Shown here in pieces: positions 49,005 to 63,751 of a DNA stretch of 64,000 bases. Source of the DNA: Terana coerulea. Lineage: Eukaryota; Basidiomycota; Agaricomycetes; Polyporales; Phanerochaetaceae. A program made the position numbers and the translations under genes. Within the stretch, counting starts at the first letter, position 1. The number at the start of each line of letters is the position of its first letter. Location: positions 1-64,000 of the forward strand of contig JAKOGH010000688.1 in assembly GCA_024811115.1 (NCBI GenBank), read 5' to 3'. The notes beneath the pieces are model-generated. The model did no database searches. It was not told the DNA's origin and saw nothing but the letters and a program-made list of their open reading frames with translations.

Positions 49005-51322
49005 ATGAAACTCGTTAACAGTCTACTTACCTGCAGTGTCCTCATGAATCGGGCATCTGCCTGGACGACGTTTACTGTTCCGCATCAGACAGGGCAGGAC
49101 GACTTTGCTAGCCTGGCGAAGACTCTGGCCTCCGGCAACCTCTCCTCGAATACTACCATCCTCTTCGCCAAGGGCGTCACGTACAACGCGTTCACTGCAA
49201 TCAAGTTCCCAGTGTTCAATAACGTAGAGGTGGCTATCGAGGGCAACATTACCTACCCATCAGACATTGCTACCGTGCAAGGTGCGCCCTTCTGTACTTT
49301 TCAAAGTGAATATATGCTCACGCGACTGGATACCCAGCCGTTGTCGCATCTTCTGTATGTCTTCTCTCCCCTTCCTAAATTTACCCCGATGAACTACATG
49401 AACGCACCAGAGCTATCCAGGAGCATGGTAAGGATTCCAGGACACTTGCTGTGCTTAACTAACTGAGCGTACGGTGTATGCAGGTTCACATTTTCGGGCG
49501 GAAGCAACGTCACACTTCGAGGCACCGCAGACCCTGATTGGGGATGGGTGGATGGGCAAGGCCAATCGGTATACGCAGCCCAAGATGCAGTTCTTTGTGC
49601 AGCGCTGACTTAGACATCTATACATTGAAGTGGTGGGACGCGGTTCAACAGACTAATCGGCCGCATGGCTTTGCATTTAGCAAAATTAACGGCGGAGTCA
49701 TCCGAGATATGAAAGTTTGGAAGGTACGCTGTATTTTCATGACGCCCCACAGCCAAGCCTGAACCTCATCTGTCTGTGCATAGCCTGTGGGTTGGAACTT
49801 CGCCACCAGCGGCTCATCAAACGTTCAAATATTTAACAACAAAATCGTGGCTGTATCCAGCACAGGTGTATGTCACTTATGTTTTTCTGTGAATAACGAG
49901 AATCACTTAATTATGATCCTTGTCGCAGTCTTTCCCCTTCAATACGTGCGTTCCATAGTTTCTCCCCTATAAATACGGTCTAACCGCGACGTCTTCCGAA
50001 TGAAAGCGATGGTGAATATGGTTGAAGATCACTGTCATACCTCATCCTGATCTTACCACGTAATCGCAGGTTTCTCTGCCGGAGGCACCAACCTTACTTT
50101 CTCCAACAACCATGTAGAGAACGGCGACGACTGCTTGACCGTAGGAAACGGTGCCAAAAATATACACTGGACGTGAGTGTCACGCAAAGTCCGCTTCAAA
50201 TTCGGCGATGATAAAAGATTTTGATTGCGACAGGGACTCATTCTGTGCGGGCGGACATGGACTCAGTATCGGCTCTTTGGGGGAAGGCGGGCAAGTGGCG
50301 GACGTCGAAAACGTTGTGTAAGTCAATTTCCGCTCACCCGGGGTTTGGCGTGTTTTGCTGACGGTTCGTCTCACCATAGGATGGAGAACACCTTGATGGT
50401 ACGCGATGCCACGCGGGGTGGTCAGTGAAGCCACTGACATGGATTGGTGTAGCAAAACACGCTCTACGGTGCACGGTTCAAGAGCTGGACGGGCGGGAAT
50501 GGAATCGCTCGCAAGTACGTCTACCCTGTCCTAAACAACTGATATGAACAACTCATTCGCTCATTTTAGCGTTACCTGGAGAAATATCGCTTTCGTGAAT
50601 GTTCCCTTCCCGGTGAGTTGTCCATGATAAGTATCGCTTCGCTTCTATCTCAACGGTCATTACTAGATTTACGTCACCCAAAAGTAAGTCACACTCCCTC
50701 TATTTGCAGCTGGATCGAAGATAACGAGAATGAAGCTACTGGGACCAAGACGTACGCTACTTATCGCACTTTATGCATCGCGTTTCCGTCCACTGAACGA
50801 GCCTGGTATCCTGTTCAGAGCGGGCCCACGGCCTAACAGTAGTACGGTAAACAACACCCACGTTCAAGACTTCTTATTTCAAGGGTTCGCAGGAACCATC
50901 GAAGAGTACGTCTATGCATGTCTATTTCCGCAAGTTGCACTGAAAATCGATCAATTCAGCCATCCGTACGTCGAGGGTTCCTGCGTCTCCGACCCATGTT
51001 GGTACGCAGTCTCTGGCGCGACAGGCAAGGAAGTGGCCATCCTCGACCTCTATCCCAACACCGGTTCGTCCTGCACCGCGATCCTCAGCTGTAATATTCG
51101 TGCTCATGCCGTATGACGGCAGCTTCCAATGTCGTAGCAAAGGACATCTTCGCCAAGACTGAGACAGGCGCACCTGTGCGCGTCATGTGCAACTCTACGA
51201 CGGTGAGCAGAAATGCGTCCCGCACAGACCGACTCACTGACTTGCATGAATTATAGGTCTCGAACGATGTTGGGTTCAAGTGCTGGAACGGATTGTTTAT
51301 TCCTACGAAGGCGGGCCTGTAG
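49005..51322 (+). CDS. GH28 pectinase (exo-polygalacturonase-like), secreted
   Basis: MKLVNSLLTCSVLMNRASAW is a probable secretion signal. Ten or more small exons then encode a right-handed beta-helix enzyme: NVTLRGTADPDWGWVDGQGQ, WWDAVQQTNRPHGF, GGTNLTFSNNHVENGDDC (the catalytic DD) and DSFCAGGHGLSIGSLGEGG (the GHG motif). RFKSWTGGNG is in the place of the usual RIK. It ends CWNGLFIPTKAGL at TAG 51320-51322. The NTD motif expected before GGTN falls at a junction near 49940-50080 that I could not splice cleanly. By family it cleaves polygalacturonan of plant pectin. Exo rather than endo action is suggested by the SIGSLGEGG form. Confidence 0.85.
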
Positions 51323-51531
51323 ACTGCAGAGGTCTCATCGTTCGTACCGCCGGAATGAATGGATATATGCCCGTCAGGCACATGCGTACTGACAATGAGG
51401 CGATGTCTAAGGAAGGGCTGAACCACAGAAATACAAAGAACGTCGCGGGGGCACATGTGCACAGACTTGAGCTCGGCACCATGCAAATAGGCTTGTGGTC
51501 GAAAGTACACGGCCAGTACGCATATAACCTC

Positions 51532-52329
51532 TCAGAACTGGCGGAACCCCTCTCCACCCGATTGCTGACTCCTCATTTCCTCCTTCTGCTCCTCTGTACT
51601 CTCCGTATACGCAGAACTCCCGTCTCCGCCGTGCCAGGTCCCCCATCCATGCACTTCCGCCACCCGTTCCACTATGTACTCCAGCTCGGCCTTGCTGACC
51701 TTCTCCATTTCGAGTCTCTCCTCCGTGTCTGCGCCTGAGTCATGTGTCTGACTTTGAGACTGTTCCTTCAGTCGCTGGACGGATAACAGGAATGCTAAGG
51801 CGTTGTCCAAGGCGGCTTCGGCTTTGCTCCTGCTCTCCTTTGCCCCTCCCTTCGCTCCGGCGGCCCCTGCACCAGTGCTCCAGAAGTCGATGAACCACTC
51901 CTCGCCTTCCTCCTTTGTCTTCTCATTCGTCCTGTCCCCTAAGCCGCTTGCTTCCGTATACCACACCCTCGTGTTGTCATAGTCTCCCTCGATGCGATGC
52001 AAGATCCCGTGCAGGTGCTGCCCTACCCGCGAGTTCTGCATCTTGCGAACGAGAAAGTGGGTGGGGTACAGCGAGTGGTTGAGCAGATGTAATGCGGACT
52101 CCAGCGCAGGGTGGAGGAGAAGATCCGCGATTTTGGATTGAAGCGAGGGTATCAAGCCGTTCTTGAAGACCGGTGACGGCGCATGGTAAAGAGGGCCGGG
52201 CAGCGTTTGCAGCTGAGCGTACATTGCCTTCGCTTGTTTTGCCGAAGATGCACCTGCCATGATTCCAATTTCAGTGGTCGTGGACGCAAGGAGACGGAGG
52301 AGTGGCTGACGACCGTCGAGGTCGGTCAT
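51532..52329 (-). CDS. Conserved fungal protein of unknown function
   Basis: A single exon of 265 codons starts at ATG 52329 (MTDLDGRQPL). Recognisable blocks are ALHLLNHSLYPTHFLVRKMQ and GQHLHGILHRIEGDYDNTRVWY, which I associate with a widely conserved but uncharacterised fungal protein. Length and block order fit. The C-terminal half is charged, helical and low in complexity (KEEGEEWF, EQSQSQTHD, EEQKEEM). There is no signal peptide or membrane segment. It converges on the GH28 gene, with about 200 bases between the stops. No function can be assigned from sequence. Confidence 0.7.
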   Translation of the reverse strand: MTDLDGRQPLLRLLASTTTEIGIMAGASSAKQAKAMYAQLQTLPGPLYHAPSPVFKNGLIPSLQSKIADLLLHPALESALHLLNHSLYPTHFLVRKMQNSRVGQHLHGILHRIEGDYDNTRVWYTEASGLGDRTNEKTKEEGEEWFIDFWSTGAGAAGAKGGAKESRSKAEAALDNALAFLLSVQRLKEQSQSQTHDSGADTEERLEMEKVSKAELEYIVERVAEVHGWGTWHGGDGSSAYTESTEEQKEEMRSQQSGGEGFRQF

Positions 52330-52685
52330 CTGTGTGCCCGCTTGCGGCTGATTTCTGAGGCTGGTGATCGTATTTCTATTTGGGCACCGGCATCGTGTGA
52401 CGCAGCCCAGAATCTACAAAGGGTACTTCCATGACGAATTTAGTGCGAGTCAAGGAAGCTATGCAAAATTGTCCCAGGAATACAACCTGAATGAGTGCAT
52501 GTTGACGGAGGGCAATGAAGTCTGGGTGTGCAGGGTAATGACTTCGCGTTGCTGAATAAACTGGTGGGCGCGACAGAGAGCGTTTGCAGAAAGTGAGATG
52601 CCATGTCATAAAACTGCATAGGAATAATACATGATACGCCCACGCCAGTCGCGGACCAAAGTCCTCCAATATACGCGCACAACCA

Positions 52686-54192
<1,507 letters not shown>

Positions 54193-55030
54193 TTACTCCT
54201 CGTCCTCCTCTTCGCCACCCTCCTCCTTCTTGGCGGCAGCGAGAGCGCGCTTGCGCTTGACACGGCCGGCACGTCCACCACCGTATGGCGAGGTGAGGGC
54301 GAAGTCGATGTGCTTTTGCGAGTCGAGACGGACAACGAATGATGGAACGTTGACAATCTGTTTGCCAACACTAATCCGCAATGTAAGTTCTTGAACGAGC
54401 CTAAGCATGCATCGTTCACGTACCGGATGTGGCGCTGGCGGATTAGGACACGGGCGTGGTGGATGGACTTGGCCAGGCCGCTCTTGAAGACCTGAGTCTG
54501 GAGACGACGCTCCAAGAAGTCCTCAATCTTGAGGGACAACACGTAATCGAGACGCATACGCGACTCGTCGAGGACACCGACGCGGACAAGACGACGGATG
54601 AGGGCGTTACCCTCGAAGAGACGCTTGGGGTCCTTGGGGTCGAGCTTCAGGAGCTCACGGGCAGCACGACGAATCTTGGACAGGGTGAGACCGATACGCC
54701 AGATCTCGCGCTTGTTCCGGAGGCCGTATTCACCGGCGAGCTGTACTCAGCCAAACGGTTCATCAGTGGTCTCTCGAGCATGGCTAGTGAACGCACCTTC
54801 AGCTCGGCATCGAGACGAGCGGACTCGAAGGGACGACGGGGACCTTGTAGCTGTGTTATCGTAGCGATAATGGGGGCACGGCCGAAATCAGCTCTCATGC
54901 ATCCCCTCCACCGAGTGGTTCTTGCAGAAAAGAAAGATGCTCACGTCTTGCTGTGGTTCCGGGGAGCCCTGTGACGACAAAGTTAACACGCATAGTTTCG
55001 TGATGGGGCGGCGCGACGTTACCTGGGCAT
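54193..55030 (-). CDS. RPS9: 40S ribosomal protein uS4 (S9)
   Basis: The start is MPR in a tiny 8-nt coding exon (55030-55023), then [26 protein letters not shown] and [18 protein letters not shown] in successive exons. They continue into [21 protein letters not shown] and the S4 RNA-binding domain, with [20 protein letters not shown] and [10 protein letters not shown]. The last exon, [17 protein letters not shown], ends in an acidic [10 protein letters not shown] tail and TAA 54193-54195. It is a primary 18S rRNA-binding assembly protein of the small subunit. It lies divergent to eL21 with about 290 bases between starts, so the two may share promoter elements. Confidence 0.95.
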
Positions 55031-55320
55031 TTTGTCTTGAGGATGTCGGAGGCGATGGAGGAGCCTAGCGACCTTTCGGGCAGCTTCAGTGGACCGGTGG
55101 CAAACTTGCGCAAACAAACGACGGCCCAGCGCTCGCTGCAACTGTACAGCACCACAAGCCACCGTGTCGAGCGCTAGGATAGGCGCCCACTCTCCCGCCC
55201 GCTTGCGGATAGCCTGCTGTCCTCGCCACCGACACCAGCACCGACGCCGACACTGTCAGTATCATTACCTGCTCGATATCTCTGGCGACGCCGACACTGA
55301 AACTTTGATCTAGTCCTCAA
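55031..55320. promoter_or_regulatory. Shared divergent promoter of uS4 and eL21
   Basis: 290 bases separate two ribosomal protein start codons on opposite strands. It is therefore the promoter of both. A CACCGAC-rich repeat patch at 55215-55300 (five CGACACNNNCACCGA-like units) lies just upstream of the eL21 ATG. Confidence 0.55.
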
Positions 55321-55978
55321 GATGCCTCACTCCTTCGGTTACCGCGCGCGTACGCGCGACATGTTCAAGCGGAAGTTCAAGGGTGCGGTCGTTAACTGTG
55401 TTGGCTGAGAGGAAAGGATTGACGGGTTATGGTGTATAGATCATGGTATGATCAAGTTGTCGACGTACCTTATCCCCTACCGTGTCGGCGACATCGTCGA
55501 CATCAAGGCCAACGCCGCTCAGCAAAAGGGTATGCCCCACAAGTACTACCACGGGTGCGTATGCAGCAGAATACCTTGCAAGGACGTGAACTGAAGGAGA
55601 TTTGCGCGAAACCAGCCGGACCGGAATTGTCTACAACGTCACCCCCCACGCCGTCGGTGTCATCGTCTACAAGGTTGTCGGTAACCGCTACCTCGAGAAG
55701 CGCGTGAACATCCGCGTCGAGCACATCAGGCACTCGAAGTGCCGACAGGAGTTCCTTGACCGCGTCCAGCGCAACCACAAGCTCCACGCCGAAGCTAAGG
55801 CCAAGGGCGGTACGTGTACATATCGTCGTTCTTGGAAAGGCTATTCAATACGATTACGTTTTCAGAGCGTGTCCAGCTCAAGCGCATCCCCGCTCTGCCC
55901 CGCAATGCCCATACCGTCTCGACCACCGACAACGCCCCACAAACGATGGTCCCTGTACGATACGAGACTACTATCTAA
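55321..55978 (+). CDS. RPL21: 60S ribosomal protein eL21
   Basis: Four exons: [20 protein letters not shown], then [21 protein letters not shown], then [29 protein letters not shown], and [18 protein letters not shown] ending at TAA 55976-55978. All introns are GT-AG and phases agree (phase 1, 2, 1). The protein is about 160 residues with the KOW-like core of eL21, a large-subunit protein of the cytosolic ribosome. The first exon is only 60 nt, a common layout for ribosomal genes in basidiomycetes. Confidence 0.95.
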
Positions 55979-56282
55979 TCTGTGTCGTGGTCGCTGTCGA
56001 TTGTCTTTTCCTCGTTTCTTCTCTGTCTGCCCATTGTTGACTATGCTTATCGCCCATGCAATGAATGCCATGACGAGAAGAGTGTATAACACAGATACTC
56101 CGTGTGATCGTTATGGTTTTGCATCACTACGACCAAGCGTAATTGAGACTTCACCTCGAAGTACGGAGAACTTAAAATGAATTTTGCGGCCTAGTGTTTG
56201 GGCGCTTGTCGAGGACTTTGTGGCGCTTTGTGATCACCAGCCCTGCGCTCTCATTTCACAACCCAACCACCACATCCGATTA

Positions 56283-57465
56283 ATGTCTTCTCGGCGACGT
56301 GGAAGGTCTGAATCCCGCGAACGGGATCGTTCTCGTTCTCAATCCAGGTCTCAATCTTCTGAACGACAGATAGAGTTGCCCTACGATGCAAAGCCCATCT
56401 CTGAGTCCGACTATTTCCTCCGCAGTGACGAGTTCAGGATATGGCTCAAGGACGAGAAGCGAAAGGTAAGCCCATGTAGATTGCGATATATTCTATGTAG
56501 ACTCATTTGTAGAGATGGCTATAGTATCTCGACGAGCTGACGGGTGAAAGGTCTCGAAAGTAAGTGAGTTGTCGCGGTTGTGTAGCAGTCACTGAACGTC
56601 CACTAGGTACTTTCGCAAGTTCGTGAAGGTATGGCTTGCACTGAGCTTGCTACAATGGAACTTATGGCTTACGACTGTGGCGCACATAGGCTTGGAATAG
56701 AGGGAAACTGCCTAGTACGTCACCAACTTCAATATGAATTCTCTCAGCTGACGTCTTCACGTATTTTCGTAGAGGCACTTTACCAAGGTGTTGACGCCCA
56801 GCCAGCCAGCAGCAACACAGGGTACAAGTGGTCGTTTGCCTCTAAAGCGTCGAAGCAAGAGAGCGAAGCCGTTCGAGCCGCGCGGGAGGAAGTGGGCGCA
56901 GCCACATACCACCGTCCGCAGTCCGGCCGTCCTTCGACGTCAGCAAGTGGAGGCGGGCGGATACAGGGACCAACCTTGCCCTCGCGGGATGATCTGACCA
57001 TGGCTCGTGAAGATACAGAGGCTCAGAGGTCTTCCGAGCGGGATCTGAAGCGCAAGCGGGATAAGAGGGAGACTAAAGAGCGCGTTGAGGAGATGGTCGG
57101 GCCTAAGGAGGTCGGCCGCGAGGGCATGCTTGAGAAGAAGCGAGCGCGCAGAGAGGCTGACAAGTCGTTCAGAGACAAGGGTGACGAAGGGCTTGAGGCA
57201 GACGAATCGACGCTCATGGGAGGCAACAGCAGTTTCAAGGACGAGTGCGTCTTCTCCGTTTCCCACACATTGAGCCACATTGATAGTCGTGTGTTCCAAC
57301 AGGCTTGCGCGCAGGGATGCGGCGCGGAAACGGTTTGAGGAGAAGAAGTTCGGCGCGCGAGAGGAACGCGAGAGCGCGGTGCGCGAACGCGCCGACGCTA
57401 TCCGTCAGAAAGAGAAGGCGACGATGGACATGTTCATGCAAATGGCGAAGCAGAAGTTTGGCTAG
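56283..57465 (+). CDS. Arg/Ser-rich nuclear protein, SCI1-like
   Basis: The start at 56283 opens an RS-rich N-terminus (SRRRGRSESRERDRSRSQSR). It is followed by a short conserved domain spread over four small exons: DEFRIWLKDEKRK, YLDELTGERSRK, YFRKFVK, then a 25-nt exon giving AWNRGKLP, and ALYQGVDAQ. This FRxWL...Y(F/L)xEL...YFxxFVxxWN block is the hallmark of the SCI1/splicing-arginine-serine-rich-12-like family of small nuclear proteins tied to splicing and cell-cycle control. The remainder is charged and coiled-coil-like (RDLKRKRDKRETKERVEEM) and ends KEKATMDMFMQMAKQKFG at TAG 57463-57465. Name is by motif recall, and the molecular role is not settled for the family. Confidence 0.65.
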
Positions 57466-57557
57466 CGTGCGCATGCTTTCCGAGTTACCATCTGCCTCCG
57501 TATATTGCAAGCACGCGGTCGCTCTCGTGCGTTAAAACTTTGCTTTATAAATAGGCC

Positions 57558-58500
57558 TTACATCGATCGACTGCCTCTACTATACATGGTGTCCGCCAAG
57601 TGGCCCGATAATAAAGTAAGAATAAGATGTTGCAAGTGTGGGGTCCTGGGAATGGGGTGTGGGACTGAAAGACTCCTCCGTCGGCTTTCATTGGCCTGCC
57701 AGTGCATGCAGGATGCGAGTAGGGATAGAGCGTTTGGTGTCCCGTGGGATGTTCCAGGACATATCGTCATGATCCAACATCTGGAAAAAGAGCCTATAAG
57801 CAGAAAGCCCGTTAGACCGTTCATTATACGCACCACCGCGGTGTTGCGTTGATACGCTTTTGAAGAAGTAGCCTGAGTGCCTGCTGACGTGGGGCGGACC
57901 GCCCTATCGCGAGTCCAGGCGCAGTTCTCGGATTCAAGGATGGATTCGCCGTCTAGTCCGTCGAGGTCGCCGTCATCCTGCTCCTCCGCGACGTAATTGT
58001 AGCCAAAGTCGACCTGAAACGCGGCAGGTCAGCAGGACGCTCGCGCCCGGGCATGCTGCGGCTTACGAGCGTGCTTGTCTCGGATTGGGCGGTGGATGGC
58101 GCGATGAGCGCATGGCCGCCGAACGACGTCGCGCGCTGCTTGAGAGGGGATCGCTGGTCAGCACCGCAATGACGAAAGGATTGTCGGTGACATACAGATC
58201 CATTGTTGGACTTCAGTGTTGAGCGGACGGCGTTCTTGAGAGAACGGAGTTGCGATTTGTTGGAGGGAGACTAAGCAAGCTACGTCAGTCGCGTCGAGGA
58301 GAGCAGGAGAGCTGAGCGCACCATGCTGGGAAGATGCACGGTTCGGATAATACTCTGGTAGAGATTCGGGTGGTCTACGGATGCGAGGGGAGATGAGCAA
58401 CACAAAGCGGATAATTAGGCCAGTATATAACTGGTACGCGAAGTGGTGCGGGCCGGTGCATACTGAGGCCTAGTACAGGGTTCTCTTGCAGAACCATCAT
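57558..58500 (-). CDS. Probable small protein, unrecognised
   Basis: Three reverse-strand exons join cleanly in phase 0: 58270-58196 (SPSNKSQLRSLKNAVRSTLK), 58153-58067 (RSPLKQRATSFGGHALIAPS) and from 58013 (VDFGYNYVAEEQDDGDLDGL). The last is open to 57558. Upstream, a piece near 58370-58315 (DHPNLYQSIIRTVHLPSM) and an ATG near 58491 (MMVLQENPVLGL) look like the first exons, but their phases do not fit as read. The consistent GT-AG borders and exon-like composition favour a real gene. I do not recognise the family. The true stop may come earlier than 57558 if another intron exists. It converges on the SCI1-like gene. Confidence 0.45.
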
Positions 58501-59788
58501 GCGGCACGCTCAGTGACCTGACCGGAGTGATCCCTGGCCGACGGCTTGTGCGCTATAGAAACACCTAGCATGCGCTACGTGAGCTCTCGGGATGTTGGAC
58601 AAGCATGCACAGGCACCGGCGTACCGACGAGAGGCGGTTGTCGCCGTGGGCGATAGAAGCCAACCTAAATTGAGTGGCGAACCCCGCGGTCCAGCCTGTG
58701 TGGAGGATACTCGTGGCCATCTCGCTGTTAGCGAACAGGGCAGCATTCGACGGAACGGATAGCCATTAGCGATGTTTAACCTTGGCATTGCGGGGCGGAG
58801 AAACCTTTTGGGATCTCGAGGCTGAACGCCACACGGCCTGAGAGCCAACCCACGCAGTGGAGACGAGCTGTTACCCGCTCTGGGCCACATGTTCCCTCGG
58901 AGATGCTCGCGGCTTGCGGCTGTGCCGCAGGATTCGCCCAAGCAAGTGCCGATGGCGGTAACCGTGTGACTGACCCATGGTACACGGACCTATGACGCAG
59001 GGAATCCGGGGTTGAGATGTCATCGGGCGGCGGTGGGATATAAAGTACTGTTCAGGACAGCGGCGTACGTGGTTGTACGCTGTGCACACCCCGTCTGTCA
59101 CTGCGGACATGTGCCTCAGGACACTGCTGACCTGTACGCCGTGCAGTTACTGGCGGGATCTTCATGGCCTGGCGAAGCGGCGGGGATAACGACGATATGT
59201 CGGGCGCATGGTATTCGGAGTGGAGGTCAGTAACGTCTAGGGCGAGCCAAATTAGTCAAGTGCTGACATTCTGTTATCTAGGCCGAGGGAGAAATGGTCC
59301 TGATATGGGTGCGCGGCTGCGACGACGGCTCCGAGTTTACCGTTCAACGCCGGTCACCTCGCGGGTTGCTATAGCCTACGCCACCATGGATAATTGAATG
59401 GTGCTCACCGCATCCACTGCGTCGGTTGGCGTCGATCCTACCGAGACAGTGGGCGGATAGGGTCTAGTAGCAGTTAATGTAAGCTTCTTTTCATGCTCCA
59501 AATTCACGAACGGTCGTAGCGTATAGCGCCCTGGGAGCAGCGCATTCAGATTGCTCAGAATCTGCGAAGCGCATTGCGGCCGCATGGAAGACACGGCGGG
59601 ACAGATAGGACATAGAACCAGTGCATTCGCGAGCACTCTGGGTTGGCCAAGCAATTATAGAACCTGGAGGAAAATCCGATGTCAAGTATTGCACAGCGAC
59701 AATCCCTGGACAGGGCAGACTAAGCACGCACAAATACAACACAAACCCGAGTGGGAGCGATAGCTTCTACCGAGTCCGGGGAAGACAA
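58501..59788. other. 1.3 kb stretch without supported gene
   Basis: No motif-bearing frame or consistent splicing is seen. It lies between the small reverse gene and the RVB2 3' end. Confidence 0.4.
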
Positions 59789-61725
<1,937 letters not shown>

Positions 61726-62964
61726 ATGTTCTCAGCACGATGCGGAGCTAGTCTCCTTCGGTCGTGCGCGGCCTCGCTCAAGCCTCCGTCTACCTCATTA
61801 CACGTACTTCCCCGCGCTGCCGCCGTCACACGAACATTCGCGACGGAGGTCAGCTCGAATGCGCCCACGGAAGTGAACAAGGCGTTCATGAAGACCACGA
61901 ACCTCTTCAAGACATATAAGCCCATCACACCATCCATTCGTCATCTCAAGCGGCCGCTGAGCCCACACCTCTACCCAGGCCGACCCATCCGCCAACTCAC
62001 CGCTCCGCTCAGACGGCATGGTGGGCGAAACAACCATGGTCGCATCACAATCCGGTCCCGTGGTGGAGGACACAAGAGACGTATTCGTCTCGTCGACTTC
62101 ATGCGCACGGAGCCGGGCCCTCACGATGTCGTCCGCATCGAATACGACCCGGGTCGGTCCGCGCATATTGCGCTCATCAAGAATCGCAACCTCACTGCGA
62201 AGCAGCCGTGGAGTTATATCCTCGCGCCTGAGGGTGTGCGTGCGGGAGACGTCGTAGAGAGCTTCAGGCAGGGTATTCCGGATGGGCTGGTGCCGGGCTT
62301 CACCGACTCGAAGCAGCTGCGCGGAAAGAACTTGGAGCTCGGGTCGTCGGCCTCAGACGACGGCGCGGCGACGGCGTCGCTTTCACTTGGTCTCCTCAGG
62401 ACTATGACCATCAAGGTCGGCAACGTCCTTCCCCTACGTCTTCTGCCGACCGGAACCGTCGTCCACAACATTGCGCTCGACCCAGAAGGCCGCGCCAGGC
62501 TCGTGCGCTCTGCTGGAACCTCAGCTCTAGTCGTCTCGCACGAAGAGGGTGGCAAGTACACGCATGTACGCCTTCAGAGTGGTGAAATTCGCAAGGTGCT
62601 CCAGGATTGCGTCGCCACCGTCGGAAAAGTTAGCAACCCCCTTTGGTCAGAGCGCAACCTCGCCAAAGCTGGTCGTGCGCGATGGCTCGGGCGTAGGCCA
62701 CACGTTCGTGGTATGGCCATGAACAGGTAAATTTTATCCCGAGATATAATGAACCAGCACTTAATTACGACCGCCAGATGCGACCATCCTCACGGAGGAG
62801 GTCGTGGAAAATCAAAAGGTAACAAGCCGCCTCGGTCAGTTTGGGGCTGGTTGACGAAGGGCAAGCGAACCCGCAAGCCCGGTCCTAAGGGCCCGAAGAA
62901 CAGTAACAAGCTGGTCGTTCAGGAGAGACCCAGGGGCAAGGAGAAGCGTGGCTCGAGGGCATAG
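61726..62964 (+). CDS. RML2: Mitochondrial large-subunit ribosomal protein uL2m
   Basis: Exons 61726-62726 and 62778-62964 join in phase 2 to 395 codons plus TAG. The chosen start gives MFSARCGASLLRSCAASLKP, a basic Ser/Arg-rich mitochondrial presequence. The in-frame upstream extension lacks such character. The mature protein has the bacterial uL2 landmarks: RHGGRNNHGRITIRSRGGGHKR, RIEYDPGRSAHIALI, LRTMTIKVGNVLPL, GTVVHNIALDPEG, NPLWSERNLAKAGRARWLG and HPHGGGRGKSKG. The last contains the histidine region near the peptidyl-transferase centre. An Ala/Ser-rich insert (LGSSASDDGAATASLS) sits in mid-protein. It is part of the mitoribosome. Confidence 0.95.
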
Positions 62965-63463
62965 TAGGCTGCTTTCTGTGTTGCCTATGGCAAGTATAGA
63001 CCATTGCTTGAAACTTGGGTTTCCCTCGTATCCGCACAAGTGCAGATCGTACATACAAAGCTTTGTTTTGCTGCACGTAATCACTAGTATTAGCCTTCAC
63101 GGCACCTTCACGTGCACATCATCTGCCATCACAACTCAATGGGTCTTCTGGTCACCTTCTATTGAGATTCAACCTTTCCTCTTGCTCTCATCGTCCTCGA
63201 TTGTCAGTATGATCACAGCGGGTCTACTAGGGAGAGTTTGCAAGCAGTGAGTACAAGGGGAATTGTGTGAGCATGCTGACAGTTTGCTTTCGAGCACATT
63301 TCTGAGACGACGCACTCTAAAAGCCAACAAAGCCTCCAGTGCCAGCAGACAGTATACATCGAGGTGTCCTTGCTGGAATGAGCCCTTCAATACATCAATA
63401 CGAGCGGACTAGATAATTGGGGACGCACAAGTATTCGAGTTCAGCGGTCATACGACCAAGATC
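62965..63463. other. Convergent 3' spacer
   Basis: 3' flanks of uL2m and of the reverse-strand gene that ends at 63464. No gene is seen. Confidence 0.45.
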
Positions 63464-63751
63464 TTACTCTTCGCCTTCCTCGTCCTCGTCCTCGTCATCC
63501 TCGTCATTCTTCTTCGGCGCCTTGGACTCCTTGTACTGCTCACGATTTCCTACAGCATCCCTCCACACTGTCAACTCTTCGCCGACTGCATTTCTTGCCC
63601 GATCAATGGCCTCTCGGACGCCGGCGTAGTAGCCCTTCAGCTCTGCATTCTCCGCAGCCGAAAACTCGAGCTTGCGAGAAGGCTCAAGAGACGGAGTTGG
63701 CGTGCCCTCTGGTACATTCAAATCGTAAGTAACCGTGATGTTGCGAGCCAT
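63464..63751 (-). CDS. Small acidic-tailed protein, GON7-like
   Basis: A single-exon protein of 95 codons starts at ATG 63751. The N-terminus is beta-like (MARNITVTYDLNVPEG). The middle is a helix pair (AELKGYYAGVREAIDRARNAVGEELTVWRDAVGNRE), and the tail is a run of Asp/Glu (DEDDEDEDEEGEE). This layout and the size fit the fungal Gon7 subunit of the KEOPS/EKC complex, which supports t6A modification of tRNA. The resemblance is of layout and a few residues only. Another small chromatin or ribosome-associated acidic protein is possible. Confidence 0.45.
   Translation of the reverse strand: MARNITVTYDLNVPEGTPTPSLEPSRKLEFSAAENAELKGYYAGVREAIDRARNAVGEELTVWRDAVGNREQYKESKAPKKNDEDDEDEDEEGEE

Noticed and set aside
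58510..58941. 143-codon reverse frame
   Set aside because: No motif, no homology I recognise and Arg/Pro/Ala bias typical of random GC-rich frames.
63417..63629. Serine-rich forward frame
   Set aside because: It is the antisense of the acidic tail of the GON7-like gene.
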